Positions 9,501 through 17,731 of a DNA stretch of 40,130 nt are shown piece by piece (the first letter of the stretch is position 1; the number at the start of each line of letters is the position of its first letter). The DNA is taken from NCBI GenBank assembly GCA_016186205.1, contig JACPMA010000016.1, positions 94,978 to 135,107 on the forward strand, written 5' to 3'. Position numbers and translations under genes: made by a program. The notes under the pieces were generated by a model. The model was given only the letters and a program-made list of their open reading frames with translations, made no database searches and was not told where the DNA came from. This DNA comes from Candidatus Peregrinibacteria bacterium. Lineage in GTDB: Bacteria > Patescibacteriota > Gracilibacteria > UBA1369 > UM-FILTER-53-11.

Positions 9501-10079
9501 ACTGCTACGAATGAATCTGTTGGCGTCGGAAATAACGAAATGTACGCGCAGGCAATCGTGAGAGCAGTGCGTTTGGGCGCCATGGCTGATCCGGAAAACA
9601 TGGGCAAGAAACTTGGTGAATATTTGGCGCTAAATCAAAGAGAGAGAGATGCGCTTGTTCTTGAAAAAGATGTCCCCGGGGTTGCTGATGTAAAATGGGC
9701 CCGTCCGTTTGTCGCAGTTTGTCAGGAGTTTGATGTAAAAGAATGTTTGACGCCGCCTGTAAAATCTTTGACAGATACGGTGACGAGAGCGCAGATGGCT
9801 GGATTGCTCGTTCATGTGCTTGAGGCTGCAGGAATTACGCGCGGTTCAACTTCGAATATCGTAACGCCAACCGATTCAGCCGATCATGCCTATCTTAATG
9901 AAATTAAGGTTGTGAAAGCATGGGGCGTGATGGGTGGTTGCAGCGGCCCGGCAGATCCAAATTTCTGTCCTGATCAACCGATGAATGTCGGCATGGATCT
10001 TGTAGCTGCCGTGAATTGTAGCAATCACATTAATGCCACTCTGAACTTTAGAGAAGCTGCGGCAAATTTGGAAGAGTAA
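6546..10079 (+). CDS. Large surface protein with Cys-rich repeats, coiled coil and SLH-like C-terminus
   Basis: Unrecognised overall. Residues 13-35 form a signal peptide or anchor helix. Residues 55-250 hold alternating Thr/Pro-rich linkers and small Cys-pair units of two kinds: C(T/A)xAGGTWxxxxCxMP (three copies) and CPxGQYWSGTACV (two copies), which suggests disulphide-knotted stalk modules. A mostly acidic, helical middle follows. Residues of about 788-846 are a heptad-rich coiled coil (EKEIGLLNDQLSAMEVKIQE). From about residue 958 there are three degenerate S-layer-homology-like units, with FKDTPLNHWA, VPGVADVKWARPFV and a VVKAWGVMGG element. I infer an envelope-attached, secreted protein. 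It stands alone, with its own promoter region and a terminator after it. The SLH reading is by motif only. Confidence 0.72.
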   Translation: MGKHKSTLQTHHLYLGAGGMLSVAALVIALTFGLSSADEYPMGGGMMNTAEMQTSCTSAGGTWNGSYCQMPTVTNTTPIMDTASMSSGCTSAGGTWDGTACQMPITTTPSMPAGGCPAGQYWSGTACVVNPTTPTTTTSTCITPGYVQCPSRNNECVTTTDCANATPVCGSGQTPSSGTPCRASADTATTPASSCPSGQYWSGTACVTSPTTPMPGTTMTTEEMQRGCATAGGTWNSANTPPCTMPNTTTTTPNPTYSYTVRCPALNNREVSPEECGAATPYCAEGTFPSMENPCKSTSTMTSTQTAEMMQCANQYNPNGAPMYLPKEYKKWDPVTRQETVKHMNSCEDWYAQFREDEARMMTGGRTMPNPTGAINCQQDYRNPFCRSGNLDHEARFKDVVKDKKDYIDDVKLGDNLADEVRTLKLEAVVKDPNDPVECRQTIGPFPGPFPLGGPVSTTASARPSFVRPTECDVIDAEGEMMNISLEAGIACPVSGSIQEVLDQVKPDFDFIRGLTGKSPAEKVKEGRARLQRAREALQQLVGSWDDVTETSKPGLMQGLNSCRDIGYLTRDAKRMLDEFQYLSDTDEYKELASFVENPLAYLPSGVDIFAPFEPDMDVCFDANMIMGGSSEEEFDENFDEEPGIRGGQCGFFEPPSSFMPKAECLPPAMRYLGMQYGVLHDLAKALTEKGCESEGQMKGRFACEGFKQAPAELAKNGRKLPKEVRDIVDGFVSEGTQYCDDGDDESAERIFRAMMQTVMPYMRGKDQFGNTKKQVIDQMKERGVIGDKDKKTIAALEKEIGLLNDQLSAMEVKIQELLVAKVALEQQLGKVKDVMQNLNIESEHIARLQGNDATSQIGRRLAGVNEKHMSLVSSILEVLPRGASACKASLAEALDATFKGLSTEGNRTVDQMLDGLYSKVSSGALTAEEVVKACEGVKERFIALADSGSEIDAARKEGVIAFKDTPLNHWAGSFALIAVNNNLATATNESVGVGNNEMYAQAIVRAVRLGAMADPENMGKKLGEYLALNQRERDALVLEKDVPGVADVKWARPFVAVCQEFDVKECLTPPVKSLTDTVTRAQMAGLLVHVLEAAGITRGSTSNIVTPTDSADHAYLNEIKVVKAWGVMGGCSGPADPNFCPDQPMNVGMDLVAAVNCSNHINATLNFREAAANLEE

Positions 10080-10094
10080 AAATAATACTTAAAG

Positions 10095-10130
10095 AGCCCA
10101 TTTTTGTGTTTTACCGAGATGGGCTTTTTA
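10095..10130 (+). terminator. Rho-independent terminator of the surface-protein gene
   Basis: The 7-bp stem AGCCCAT (10095-10101) pairs with ATGGGCT (10119-10125) around a 17-base loop and runs into five T residues at 10125-10129. It lies 15 bases after the stop codon. Confidence 0.85.
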
Positions 10131-10182
10131 TATTGCACTTCTGGGAAAATCCTAGTAAAATTCCCTCGCTAAACGCAACCTT

Positions 10183-10869
10183 ATGGATTCTTTTCTATTA
10201 GAAGTAACAGCCCGCGATATAGCCCAAAAAGCGAAGTTTTCCCGCGCTGCCGGCCGTATCCCGGCAGTGTATTACGGTCGCGGCAAGCCAACCATGACAC
10301 TTTCTTTGGATTACCAAAAATTCCGGAAAGTGTATGAGAAGGCCGGAGAGAACACTATTATAGAACTTGCCATGGACGGCAAAAAGTTCCCTGTACTTGT
10401 ACATGAAGTTCAATATGAGCCGGTTTCAGACAAATTTTCTCATGTGGATTTTATTCATGTTGATATGGAGAAGGAGGTGACGACTACCGTTAAGATCGTT
10501 TGCGTTGGTGTATGTCCGGCTGTGAAAAATATGGGAGGCATTTTGGATGTTTTGAAGCATGAAATAAAAATAAAATGTTTGCCGAAAGACCTCATACATT
10601 CAATTGAAGTAGATGTATCGCCTATTGTGGATTTTCACACTTCCATCCACGTGAAAGATTTAAAGATTCCGTCCGGTATTAAGATTTTGGACAACGCAGA
10701 AGATACCGTTGTTACTGCCAGTCCGATTAAGGTTGAAGAAGAAGCGCCGAAACCGGCAGAGGCAGCCGCAGGTGCAGTTCCTGCAGAAGGCGCAGTTCCT
10801 GGAGCAGTACCAGCCGCGGGAGCAGCAGCAACCCCAGCCGCAGCACCGGCGAAAGAAGGCAAAAAATAA
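10183..10869 (+). CDS. rplY: 50S ribosomal protein L25 (CTC type)
   Basis: Binds 5S rRNA in the large subunit. The N-terminal L25 domain shows R(A/I)PAVYYGRGKPTMTLSLD and FPVLVHEVQYEPVSDKFSHV followed by DFIHVDMEKEV, then the C-terminal TL5/CTC beta domain (CVGVCPAVKNMGG, LEVDVSPIVDFH-like segment). The last 40 residues are an Ala/Pro/Gly-rich low-complexity tail ending in Lys residues, common in long CTC forms. The length of 228 fits that form. A possible -10 TAAAAT at 10156-10161 would give a leader of about 15 bases; no Shine-Dalgarno sequence is present. It is convergent with the small gene after hppA. Confidence 0.92.
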   Translation: MDSFLLEVTARDIAQKAKFSRAAGRIPAVYYGRGKPTMTLSLDYQKFRKVYEKAGENTIIELAMDGKKFPVLVHEVQYEPVSDKFSHVDFIHVDMEKEVTTTVKIVCVGVCPAVKNMGGILDVLKHEIKIKCLPKDLIHSIEVDVSPIVDFHTSIHVKDLKIPSGIKILDNAEDTVVTASPIKVEEEAPKPAEAAAGAVPAEGAVPGAVPAAGAAATPAAAPAKEGKK

Positions 10870-10925
10870 ATTACGAATAACGAATTATGAATGATGAATG
10901 AATTTGATTCATTATTAGTTAATTA
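10868..10925. repeat. A/T-rich word tract between rplY and the convergent gene
   Basis: Repeated GAATTA, GAATAA and GAATGA-like words. A perfect inverted repeat, AATGAAT-TTG-ATTCATT, lies at 10897-10913, between two converging genes, so it might weakly end transcription from either side. The T-run is poor, so this is uncertain. Confidence 0.45.
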
Positions 10926-11148
10926 ATTCTTCAAGCAGCTTCCTCATCCTTCCGTATTTTTCTTCTTCCTCAATTTTCGGTGTGGCAATTTTGAGCGTAA
11001 CCGAGTCGCCGATTTTGAGGTTTTCCGGGAGATTTTTAATAGGCCATCGAAATTCTCCGAGCGCTTCATGTGAAAGCACAGCAAATCTATCCTCGAATCG
11101 CACGAGTCTTGCGGATAGTGAGAATGGTATTTCGGATATATTATCCAT
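10915..11148 (-). CDS. Small hypothetical protein downstream of hppA
   Basis: A 77-residue protein with start [10 protein letters not shown]. The ATG at 11148-11146 is 7 bases after the hppA stop, so the two are probably cotranscribed; a longer start at 11205 would run 50 bases back into hppA. The sequence reads as a small beta barrel ([39 protein letters not shown]) followed by a charged helix, [18 protein letters not shown]. The beta part faintly recalls DUF3006-type proteins (an RFE.. AVL .. LP .. GD pattern), but that is a guess. No membrane segment or catalytic motif. Function unknown. Confidence 0.6.
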   Translation of the reverse strand: MDNISEIPFSLSARLVRFEDRFAVLSHEALGEFRWPIKNLPENLKIGDSVTLKIATPKIEEEEKYGRMRKLLEELIN

Positions 11149-11155
11149 ACCGAGC

Positions 11156-13210
11156 TTATGAAAATAAGGAAAATGCAGCCACGACTGGCGCGATGATAAG
11201 CGCAACCGTATTAATAACTTTAATGAGCGCGTTCAATGCCGGTCCGGCAGTATCTTTAAACGGATCGCCTACTGTGTCTCCAACGACCGCAGCTTTATGA
11301 GCCTCGGAACCTTTTCCTCCAAAATTTCCCTGCTCAATATATTTCTTCGCATTATCCCAAGCAGCGCCGCCTGTGCTCATTTGCAGGGCAAGCAAAAATC
11401 CCGAAATAATCACGCCGACTAAAAGTCCGCCGAGCGCTTTTGGTCCAAAAATAAATCCAACAAGAAGGGGAGAAGCTATTGCTAAAATTCCAGGAAAAAT
11501 CATTTCTTTTAGAGCCGCTTTGGTGACGATATCCACGCATCGGCCGTAATCCGGAAGTTCTTTTCCGCTCATTATTCCTTTAATTTCTTTAAATTGACGC
11601 CGTACTTCCTGCACTACTTTGTGCGCCGCTTTTCCTACAGAAGACATGGCTGATGAAGAAAAAAGGAACGGAAGAAGTCCGCCGAGAATTAGACCGATGA
11701 GCACTAAATGATTCGTGAGATCAAAAACAAGATTTGCCCCGTTTTTTGATGCTTCTTCGGTGTAGGCTTGGAAAAGCACAAGCGCGGCCAGCGCCGCAGA
11801 AGCAATGGCATAGCCTTTCGTCACAGCTTTTGTTGTGTTTCCGACGGCATCAAGCGCATCCGTATGCTCGCGAACTTCTTTTGAAAGTCCGGCCATTTCC
11901 GCTATTCCGCCGGCATTGTCCGTAATTGGGCCGTACGAATCAATCGCAATCACCATGCCGGTTGTTGAAAGCATTGCGATTGCAGAAACGGCGATTCCAT
12001 AAATTCCATTCTGAAGGCTTGAAGTTTCTCCAAGAAAATAAGAACCGAGAATCGCAAGAACTATGATCACCACAGGCGGCCACGTGCTTTGCAAACCAAC
12101 GGCCAGTCCTGTAATGATATTTGTTCCGCTGCCTGTTTCGCTTGCCTCGGCGATGCGTTTCACAGGCCGGTATTTTGTGGCAGTGAAATATTCTGTGATG
12201 AGCGTAATAAGGAGCGTTACAATAAGTCCCACCAGCGCCGCAAAAAATATTCGTATGTCTTTGAGTAAATAATCCGTCGCAAAATAAAATCCAATCGCCG
12301 ATAGAATGCCTGTGGCCAGCATGCCTTTATAAAGAGCGCCCATTATGTTTTTCTTTCTGCCAAGCCTCACAAAAAAGCTCCCGAATATGGAAGCGATGAC
12401 TGCGATAATGCCTAACGCAAGCGGATATTCAATGCTGGTTTGCGTGCCGATTGTAGAGGCTGCAAGAATCATTCCGGAAATAAGCGTCACGCCGTACGTT
12501 TCAAAAAGATCCGCGCCCATGCCGGCGCAATCGCCGACATTATCGCCGACGTTGTCAGCAATCACAGCGGGATTCCGCGGATCATCTTCCGGAATTCCTT
12601 TTTCAACTTTTCCGACAATGTCCGCGCCGACATCAGCGGCTTTTGTATAAATTCCTCCGCCGATACGCGCGAAGAGCGAGACCAGCGATGCGCCGAACCC
12701 GAATCCGATTAGGAGATTCGGCACTTGCACTACCGGAATGCCGCTGACTTTTTGGAAGAGAAGATAAAATCCACTTACGCCGAGAAGCGCTAAGCCGACT
12801 ACGGAAAAGCCAGTTACCGAGCCTCCTTGAAATGCCACGCGGAGCGCTGAACCGAGGCTTTTATGAGCCGCTTGTGCAGTTCTCACATTTGCCCGTACGG
12901 AAATCGACATGCCGATATAGCCGGCTAGACCGGAGAAAAAAGCGCCGACGATAAATCCGGCTGCAAGAAGAAAGCCGTTTGTTTGAAATGAAAATGCCAG
13001 CACAAAGAAAAGAACGATGGCGACGATGGCGATAGTTCCCATTTGTCGATTCAAATATGCTTTTGCGCCTTGTTGGATTGAGGCTGCAATTTGCTGCATT
13101 TTTTCGCTGCCTTTATCGTATTGTAAAGTTACGAGTACAAGGAAAAGCGCATAGAGAAGAGCTAAGACCGAGGCGCCGAGCGCAAGGAGAGGCATGAGTA
13201 TTTGTGACAT
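11156..13210 (-). CDS. hppA: Membrane-bound ion-pumping pyrophosphatase, K+-independent type
   Basis: Integral membrane pyrophosphatase that couples pyrophosphate hydrolysis to proton (or sodium) export. 684 residues with about 16 hydrophobic segments. The pyrophosphate site is complete: [20 protein letters not shown] followed by [20 protein letters not shown], and a C-terminal block with [19 protein letters not shown]. The segment [10 protein letters not shown] has Lys at the position that is Ala in K+-dependent enzymes, and Thr three residues later, so it belongs to the K+-independent class, which in characterised members pumps protons. No Shine-Dalgarno sequence; a -10-like TATAAT on this strand lies at 13239-13234, giving a leader of about 17-23 bases. 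Confidence 0.95.
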   Translation of the reverse strand: MSQILMPLLALGASVLALLYALFLVLVTLQYDKGSEKMQQIAASIQQGAKAYLNRQMGTIAIVAIVLFFVLAFSFQTNGFLLAAGFIVGAFFSGLAGYIGMSISVRANVRTAQAAHKSLGSALRVAFQGGSVTGFSVVGLALLGVSGFYLLFQKVSGIPVVQVPNLLIGFGFGASLVSLFARIGGGIYTKAADVGADIVGKVEKGIPEDDPRNPAVIADNVGDNVGDCAGMGADLFETYGVTLISGMILAASTIGTQTSIEYPLALGIIAVIASIFGSFFVRLGRKKNIMGALYKGMLATGILSAIGFYFATDYLLKDIRIFFAALVGLIVTLLITLITEYFTATKYRPVKRIAEASETGSGTNIITGLAVGLQSTWPPVVIIVLAILGSYFLGETSSLQNGIYGIAVSAIAMLSTTGMVIAIDSYGPITDNAGGIAEMAGLSKEVREHTDALDAVGNTTKAVTKGYAIASAALAALVLFQAYTEEASKNGANLVFDLTNHLVLIGLILGGLLPFLFSSSAMSSVGKAAHKVVQEVRRQFKEIKGIMSGKELPDYGRCVDIVTKAALKEMIFPGILAIASPLLVGFIFGPKALGGLLVGVIISGFLLALQMSTGGAAWDNAKKYIEQGNFGGKGSEAHKAAVVGDTVGDPFKDTAGPALNALIKVINTVALIIAPVVAAFSLFS

Positions 13211-13233
13211 AAAGTTTGGGTTAAATTCGGTGA

Positions 13234-13239
13234 ATTATA
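13234..13239 (-). promoter_or_regulatory. Candidate -10 box of hppA
   Basis: Reads TATAAT on the minus strand, 23 bases before the hppA start codon. The -35 at the expected distance is poor (AAAACA). Confidence 0.45.
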
Positions 13240-13292
13240 TTAACCTGTACCTTATCTGTTTTCCAACATAAACACATTGACAGAACAGTAGT

Positions 13293-13320
13293 GTCTATCA
13301 CGGTCTAGCCGCAGTCTATC
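13293..13320. promoter_or_regulatory. Three helically phased GTCTA(T/G)C repeats upstream of the envelope operon
   Basis: GTCTATC at 13293-13299, GTCTAGC at 13303-13309 and GTCTATC at 13314-13320 are spaced 10 and 11 bp, one helical turn each. The last copy overlaps the expected -35 position of the promoter whose -10 is at 13340. The arrangement fits an activator or repressor binding one face of the helix, which is inference only. Confidence 0.4.
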
Positions 13321-13336
13321 CGAAGCCGCGATTTTA

Positions 13337-13345
13337 TGGTAAAAT
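13337..13345 (+). promoter_or_regulatory. Extended -10 promoter placing transcription start at the ATG
   Basis: TGG-TAAAAT with exactly 6 bases (ATAACG) before the ATG at 13352. Transcription 7 bases after the -10 would begin at the A of the start codon, so the mRNA would be leaderless. The same geometry occurs at 22332 and 29564. Confidence 0.6.
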
Positions 13346-13351
13346 ATAACG

Positions 13352-14836
13352 ATGGCTGATGATCAAAAACCGCCTGTACAACCGCAACCGCAAGCTGGCG
13401 GCGAACCGCAAAAAAAACCGCATGCGCAGGAAGTTTCCGCAACGGATTTATTGAGTTTGTGGGGCAAACCGTCATCTACGCCAGCTCAAAAACCATCCGC
13501 TCAGCAGCCACAGCCAGTTGCACCAAAACCTCCGTCAGTACCGCAATCGCAAGCTTCTCTGCCTCCAGCTGCCAAACCTGTACCAGCGCCTATTGCGCCT
13601 GCACCAAAGCCAGCGCTTCCAAAAGCCCCGCCTGTTGCTCCGAAACCAACTCCAGTGCTAAAGCCGGAACACATTTTTTCTCCAAAACCGCCTGAACCGC
13701 CTCCGCGGCCTGAACCAAAAAAAGAAATGCCTGCACCGTCTCCACGGCTCGAGCCGCCTCCTGCTCCAAAGCAAGAATCCAAAGTACAACCTCATGCGGA
13801 AGTATATGAAGGTGAAGTTTTGAGTGGGCCGAAAAAGCCCCCGGCTCAACGCCCTGCGCCTGCTACTCATGAAGCAGAACCAGAACTTTTGGCCGAAAAA
13901 GAAGGATTCGGCGCTCAAGTGGATGAATTTCTTGCTGAATTGAATTTATCGCGCAAGCATATTTTTTTCGGACTCGGATGCATTGTTTTGCTTGCAGCTC
14001 TCGTGTGGGGAGGACTCGCAGGATACCGTTATTACAAAAACCGGAAAACATCCGAAGTTCCGCCGCCTCCGCCTTCAACAGAAATTTCAAAAGATCAGAC
14101 AGGAATTCCTGTATCAACGGAAGTCGGCCATCCGCTCGTCGTTACAAAAGAAATGGTCGGCGACACAGGCGTGGATTCCACAGTTGCTGTCGGTCAAACC
14201 GAAATTATCAAAACCGAAATTGCCTATTACATTATGACTTTTCGGCGGCTCCAGAACGCCTACGAAACAAACATTGATAATTTACTGAATCAATCCACGG
14301 ATCGCCGAGCTAAACTGCGCAGCCATCTTGCCATTTTAAAAAAGCTCCATGCAGACGGAACGCAATTGCTGGAGCAAATGAAGAATCAGATTGAAAAAAT
14401 CAAACAAGATTATGAACCGCAGCGGCAACTGCAGGAAACAACGGATGTGAATTTCTTTGAACAGCTTAATGCGTTTAATGCCCAGACAACGGAAGATATT
14501 TTGGATAAATTCATTGAAGCAAGCAAACAAGTTGTTGCTCTGCGCGCAAAATTCAAATCGTTCCAGAAAGTCGCTGCTTTTTATGAAGAAGCGCTTCCGA
14601 AACTCGCTGCAAGAATCCGCGATATCGAGCTCAACGAAGAAGCGCTGGTCACAGGCATAAAAGTTTATGATGTGAAAGGTTCGGATTTGAAGCTTATTGT
14701 TCCGGTTGTAAACGGCGGCGCTACTCAAGATGTTGAACGCCTTTCCTCGCCGGCATTTCCCTTAATTCCGGTAAATCCGGCCGATATAAAACCGACTGGC
14801 CGTGATTTTATTACGCAACCCGGAGGTGGGTTCTAA
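13352..14836 (+). CDS. Pro-rich, single-pass membrane protein of unknown function (operon gene 1)
   Basis: Not recognised. Residues 1-175 are low-complexity Pro/Ala/Lys/Gln, probably cytoplasmic and disordered, with a short conserved-looking segment, VSATDLLSLWGKP. An acidic stretch and one transmembrane helix at 204-226 (FFGLGCIVLLAALVWGGLAG) follow, then a basic stop-transfer YRYYKNRK. The outside part is a second Pro-rich linker and about 230 residues of helical, heptad-like sequence (LRSHLAILKKLHADGTQLLE, FIEASKQVVALRAKFKSFQK). It starts a four-gene unit, with a 17-base step to the next start. Topology and position suggest a structural envelope component. Confidence 0.75.
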   Translation: MADDQKPPVQPQPQAGGEPQKKPHAQEVSATDLLSLWGKPSSTPAQKPSAQQPQPVAPKPPSVPQSQASLPPAAKPVPAPIAPAPKPALPKAPPVAPKPTPVLKPEHIFSPKPPEPPPRPEPKKEMPAPSPRLEPPPAPKQESKVQPHAEVYEGEVLSGPKKPPAQRPAPATHEAEPELLAEKEGFGAQVDEFLAELNLSRKHIFFGLGCIVLLAALVWGGLAGYRYYKNRKTSEVPPPPPSTEISKDQTGIPVSTEVGHPLVVTKEMVGDTGVDSTVAVGQTEIIKTEIAYYIMTFRRLQNAYETNIDNLLNQSTDRRAKLRSHLAILKKLHADGTQLLEQMKNQIEKIKQDYEPQRQLQETTDVNFFEQLNAFNAQTTEDILDKFIEASKQVVALRAKFKSFQKVAAFYEEALPKLAARIRDIELNEEALVTGIKVYDVKGSDLKLIVPVVNGGATQDVERLSSPAFPLIPVNPADIKPTGRDFITQPGGGF

Positions 14837-14837
14837 C

Positions 14838-14851
14838 TATAATGTTATAAT
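14838..14851 (+). promoter_or_regulatory. Two overlapping -10-like boxes before operon gene 2
   Basis: TATAAT at 14838-14843 lies 9 bases before the ATG at 14853. TGT-TATAAT (box at 14846-14851) lies 10 bases before the second ATG at 14862. Either would give an almost leaderless internal transcript. Confidence 0.4.
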
Positions 14852-14852
14852 A

Positions 14853-15353
14853 ATGCAGTCTATGAAATTTCTTTTTCCGGAAGAGGAACGATTAATCAAC
14901 ACTCTTTTTGCTAATAAGAATTTTGGAGAAAAGCTCCGCGCAGCTGTTGAAAAAATCTATATTCATCTACCGCAGGAATTGTTTCATGAGAAATACGATC
15001 CGGCCGTCGTAGAAGAGTTTTTAAAGGAGCTTGTGAAAGACAGCCAAAAGCTCGGCCTTGAACAATATTATGCGCATGTTGCCGAAGATGATACGATCCA
15101 TACTATTGAAAAAAAATGCGCTGCTCCGCACGAATTGCAAGAAAGTATTTTTAAATCGCTCGGCTCCGGCGGTTTAACAAAGCTCATTGAAGATTTGCTG
15201 CGAAAAATGCTCGCTAGCGGCTTTACCGAAAACGAAATTCAAAATCTCGTTGAGCTTATCGAAGCGCGAAATAAACTCCGGCAAGCAGAGGAAAAGTTTT
15301 TAGAAGCAAGTTTTCGCCGATATATAGAAAAGCAAATTTCCCTTTATAAATAA
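14853..15353 (+). CDS. Helical soluble protein of unknown function (operon gene 2)
   Basis: Not recognised. 166 residues from MQSMKFLFPEEERLI; a second ATG three codons on (14862) is equally good. The frame continues upstream into the previous gene to 14802, but those residues lie over the 3' end of gene 1 and look non-coding. The protein is almost all helix and charged, with no membrane segment: ELFHEKYDPAVVEEFLKELV, LTKLIEDLLRKMLASGFTEN. It ends one base before the next start, so cotranslation with operon gene 3 is likely. The acidic, amphipathic character suggests a cytoplasmic partner of the membrane proteins around it. Confidence 0.7.
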   Translation: MQSMKFLFPEEERLINTLFANKNFGEKLRAAVEKIYIHLPQELFHEKYDPAVVEEFLKELVKDSQKLGLEQYYAHVAEDDTIHTIEKKCAAPHELQESIFKSLGSGGLTKLIEDLLRKMLASGFTENEIQNLVELIEARNKLRQAEEKFLEASFRRYIEKQISLYK

Positions 15354-15354
15354 T

Positions 15355-15789
15355 ATGGATGCTACGATCGAACAATTTGAAAAAATGTCCGGAGATGATC
15401 TTGATTTTCTCATACAGAGACTCAAGCAGCTCCGGGAAGCAAAAGGCGAGCTTCCGCCTCAAATGCCTGATCTAGGCCTTGAGCGACAGCAGCTTGCTGA
15501 TACGAGCGAGTCTATTTTTGATAAAATCGGCAATACACTCAAAGAAGTATTTAATTTTCTTGTTGTTAAGCCCGCGAATTGGGTGGGTAAACAAATAAAA
15601 GAACATCCTTTTCGAACTGTTCTAATTGCCTTGGCGGCTTTTGCCCTCTGGTATTACTCTGCTCCTCTTGCTGCCGGTCTTTCTGCAATCAAAGAAAAAG
15701 GCATGGAGATGACTTCGGCGCTTCTCAAAGAAACTGTTAATATAGATCCAACACAAGTGGATGTTTTTGATACTTTAATGAATCGTTAA
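15355..15789 (+). CDS. Small single-pass membrane protein (operon gene 3)
   Basis: Not recognised. 144 residues. The N-terminal part is an amphipathic helix (IEQFEKMSGDDLDFLIQRLK), then a linker, an amphipathic segment FNFLVVKPANWVGKQIKEHP and one hydrophobic helix at about 82-106 (TVLIALAAFALWYYSAPLAA). The tail is short. The ATG is one base after the stop of gene 2 and its own stop abuts the ATG of gene 4, so these three genes are almost certainly made together. No Shine-Dalgarno sequence at either junction. Confidence 0.7.
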   Translation: MDATIEQFEKMSGDDLDFLIQRLKQLREAKGELPPQMPDLGLERQQLADTSESIFDKIGNTLKEVFNFLVVKPANWVGKQIKEHPFRTVLIALAAFALWYYSAPLAAGLSAIKEKGMEMTSALLKETVNIDPTQVDVFDTLMNR

Positions 15790-17712
15790 ATGGCCCGTCC
15801 TGCCCATGGCGGAGATAGTCCAGAAAGCAAAAGACCAACAGAAAAACAAAAAAGAGATCTCCGCTACCTTCAAACGAATATCGAAAAACCCTTTCCTCCA
15901 GAGGTCAATCAACTTCTTGAATTTTTTGATGAAGAAGAAAAAGCGATCGCCGCAAAGATCGAAAAATTGCGGGCTTCTTTTTCTCCAGGTGATCTCGAAG
16001 CGCAAGAGCAAATAAATATTCATGAATCTCGATATCAAGATCTGTTTCAATTTCGCAAACTCTTGATTCAGAATGCGGATAATCCAAATGTACAAAAAGT
16101 CAGTGCGGCCATGAATCACATCTACGAAGTGATATTTGGTTCTCCTGCGCCGAGCGAATTTGAAGAGAGAAGTTTTGCAAACAAAGTGCGGGATTTTTTA
16201 CATAAATCCACTACGCGAGTCCCGGGCGGCTACGAGATGCTTCATGCGACCTATGTGAAAGGAAATGAACGCCTTGATGACACCCTCGATGCAGCACAAA
16301 CTGACCATCTCCTAATGCTTCTTGAAACAGGAAATCCAGAAACGCTTTTTGAAACATACGTAACTTCCATGGATCGTTACCGTGAACTCCTAGATAAAAT
16401 TCTCCTCCTTCCAAAACCCGAGCGTGACAAAAATATCGATATTCTCCAAAGAACAGCGAGTTTTTATGGAGCGCTTGGCAGGAAAGAATTTCAGGAAAGT
16501 ATTAAGGCTGAAATTCATCGGAGCGCGCGAGAGGTTCTCGAAAAACAAGAAACGCAGTTTAAGGGTCTGCGCGGTTTTATTCAACGAGGCATTGAGAAAG
16601 GCACTGATTTTGCAATCGATCATCTTTCCGCGGTATTTGGCGATAAGGATTCTCTTCTGCGGAATATTTTTATTAAAGCGGCAAAAACGGGCCGGGATCT
16701 TGCAAAACCCGTGCAATACGATCCAGAACTCATTGATGAAGTTGCAGAGGAAACAATTGCGCAGCTTTCTGAAATTGGTTCTGATGTGGACCTCAAAGTG
16801 GTGCAAAAAATGGATGAGGCGTGCAGGGAGCTCAAGGCTAATCCGGATCATCTTCTTAAAGAGAGCGATACGGAAGATTTTCGCGAGACGTTTAAAGAAT
16901 TTTTGCCTGTTACTGTTGCGGTGCAAGAAAAAATAATCGCAGTCCATGGAGCTATGCTTCATGATGCCTATGTGCTATCGCACGGTGAAAATTCCCAAGA
17001 ATTTGAGGCAGATTGGACTCTGCGGGCAAAATTTTTGAGCGTTCAGGGAAGAGATCTCATTCGTTTTATGAGAATTGCAGCGCCGTTCGGAATTTTTTTG
17101 CCTGACCAGGTTGAGCGCAAGGGCGATAAGCCGCCACTCCATCTTCGTACCGTCTATCATCAAGGATGGCTGCAGGAACATCCGATTATTTCAACCGGTT
17201 TGCAAGGAGTCGAAATGGCTGTTCTTCTTAAGGTCGCCTATGAAGGGAGCAAGATTGTTGCGAATCGTTTTTTGGTAACCAAGCTTATCGGTAAATTGCT
17301 CGGCAAGCCTCTGTCAAAGATAATGCCTGTTGTTGGCCAGATTTATCTTGGTTATGAAATCGGAACAGAATTGAATAATTATCGGCTTTCTGCTGTGGAA
17401 AAGGAGATTTTTGAAAGATTGAATGAATATAATTCTTTTGAAGAAATTCCTTCAGATGAAGTTGAAGAAATTCGTCAGCTGACGCTCCGCAACGAAATAG
17501 AAAAACGCCGCGGTCTTTTTCAAGCTGTTGGTTATGATTTAGGGAATCTTGATATGAGTGTATGGAATCGTATAGTAGTCGGGAATGTCGGCGAGGGCAT
17601 AGTTCCGTCGATTCGAGATAATATGAAGCAAACAGGGGTTTTTCGAGAAGCAGTCCTGGCTGCAAATCGAAAACTTGTCCTGTTAGGGTTTGAGCCTTAC
17701 GAAATTCGATAG
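15790..17712 (+). CDS. 640-residue hypothetical protein with hydrophobic C-terminal region (operon gene 4)
   Basis: Not recognised. Starts directly after the TAA of gene 3. Mostly helical and charged to about residue 460. There is then a hydrophobic, Gly-rich stretch of roughly residues 470-530 (GVEMAVLLKVAYEGSKIVAN, GKPLSKIMPVVGQIYLGYEI) that could be re-entrant or membrane-associated helices, and a charged tail. There is no signal peptide, no ATPase motif and no catalytic signature I can see. With genes 1-3 it may form a lineage-specific membrane complex. A 35-bp palindrome begins 19 bases after the stop. Confidence 0.7.
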   Translation: MARPAHGGDSPESKRPTEKQKRDLRYLQTNIEKPFPPEVNQLLEFFDEEEKAIAAKIEKLRASFSPGDLEAQEQINIHESRYQDLFQFRKLLIQNADNPNVQKVSAAMNHIYEVIFGSPAPSEFEERSFANKVRDFLHKSTTRVPGGYEMLHATYVKGNERLDDTLDAAQTDHLLMLLETGNPETLFETYVTSMDRYRELLDKILLLPKPERDKNIDILQRTASFYGALGRKEFQESIKAEIHRSAREVLEKQETQFKGLRGFIQRGIEKGTDFAIDHLSAVFGDKDSLLRNIFIKAAKTGRDLAKPVQYDPELIDEVAEETIAQLSEIGSDVDLKVVQKMDEACRELKANPDHLLKESDTEDFRETFKEFLPVTVAVQEKIIAVHGAMLHDAYVLSHGENSQEFEADWTLRAKFLSVQGRDLIRFMRIAAPFGIFLPDQVERKGDKPPLHLRTVYHQGWLQEHPIISTGLQGVEMAVLLKVAYEGSKIVANRFLVTKLIGKLLGKPLSKIMPVVGQIYLGYEIGTELNNYRLSAVEKEIFERLNEYNSFEEIPSDEVEEIRQLTLRNEIEKRRGLFQAVGYDLGNLDMSVWNRIVVGNVGEGIVPSIRDNMKQTGVFREAVLAANRKLVLLGFEPYEIR

Positions 17713-17731
17713 TTTTTTCGTTTTACAGGAG

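Noticed and set aside
13277-13282. TTGACA as -35 for the operon promoter at 13340
   Set aside because: It is 57 bp from the -10 box; nothing -10-like lies 16-18 bp downstream of it.
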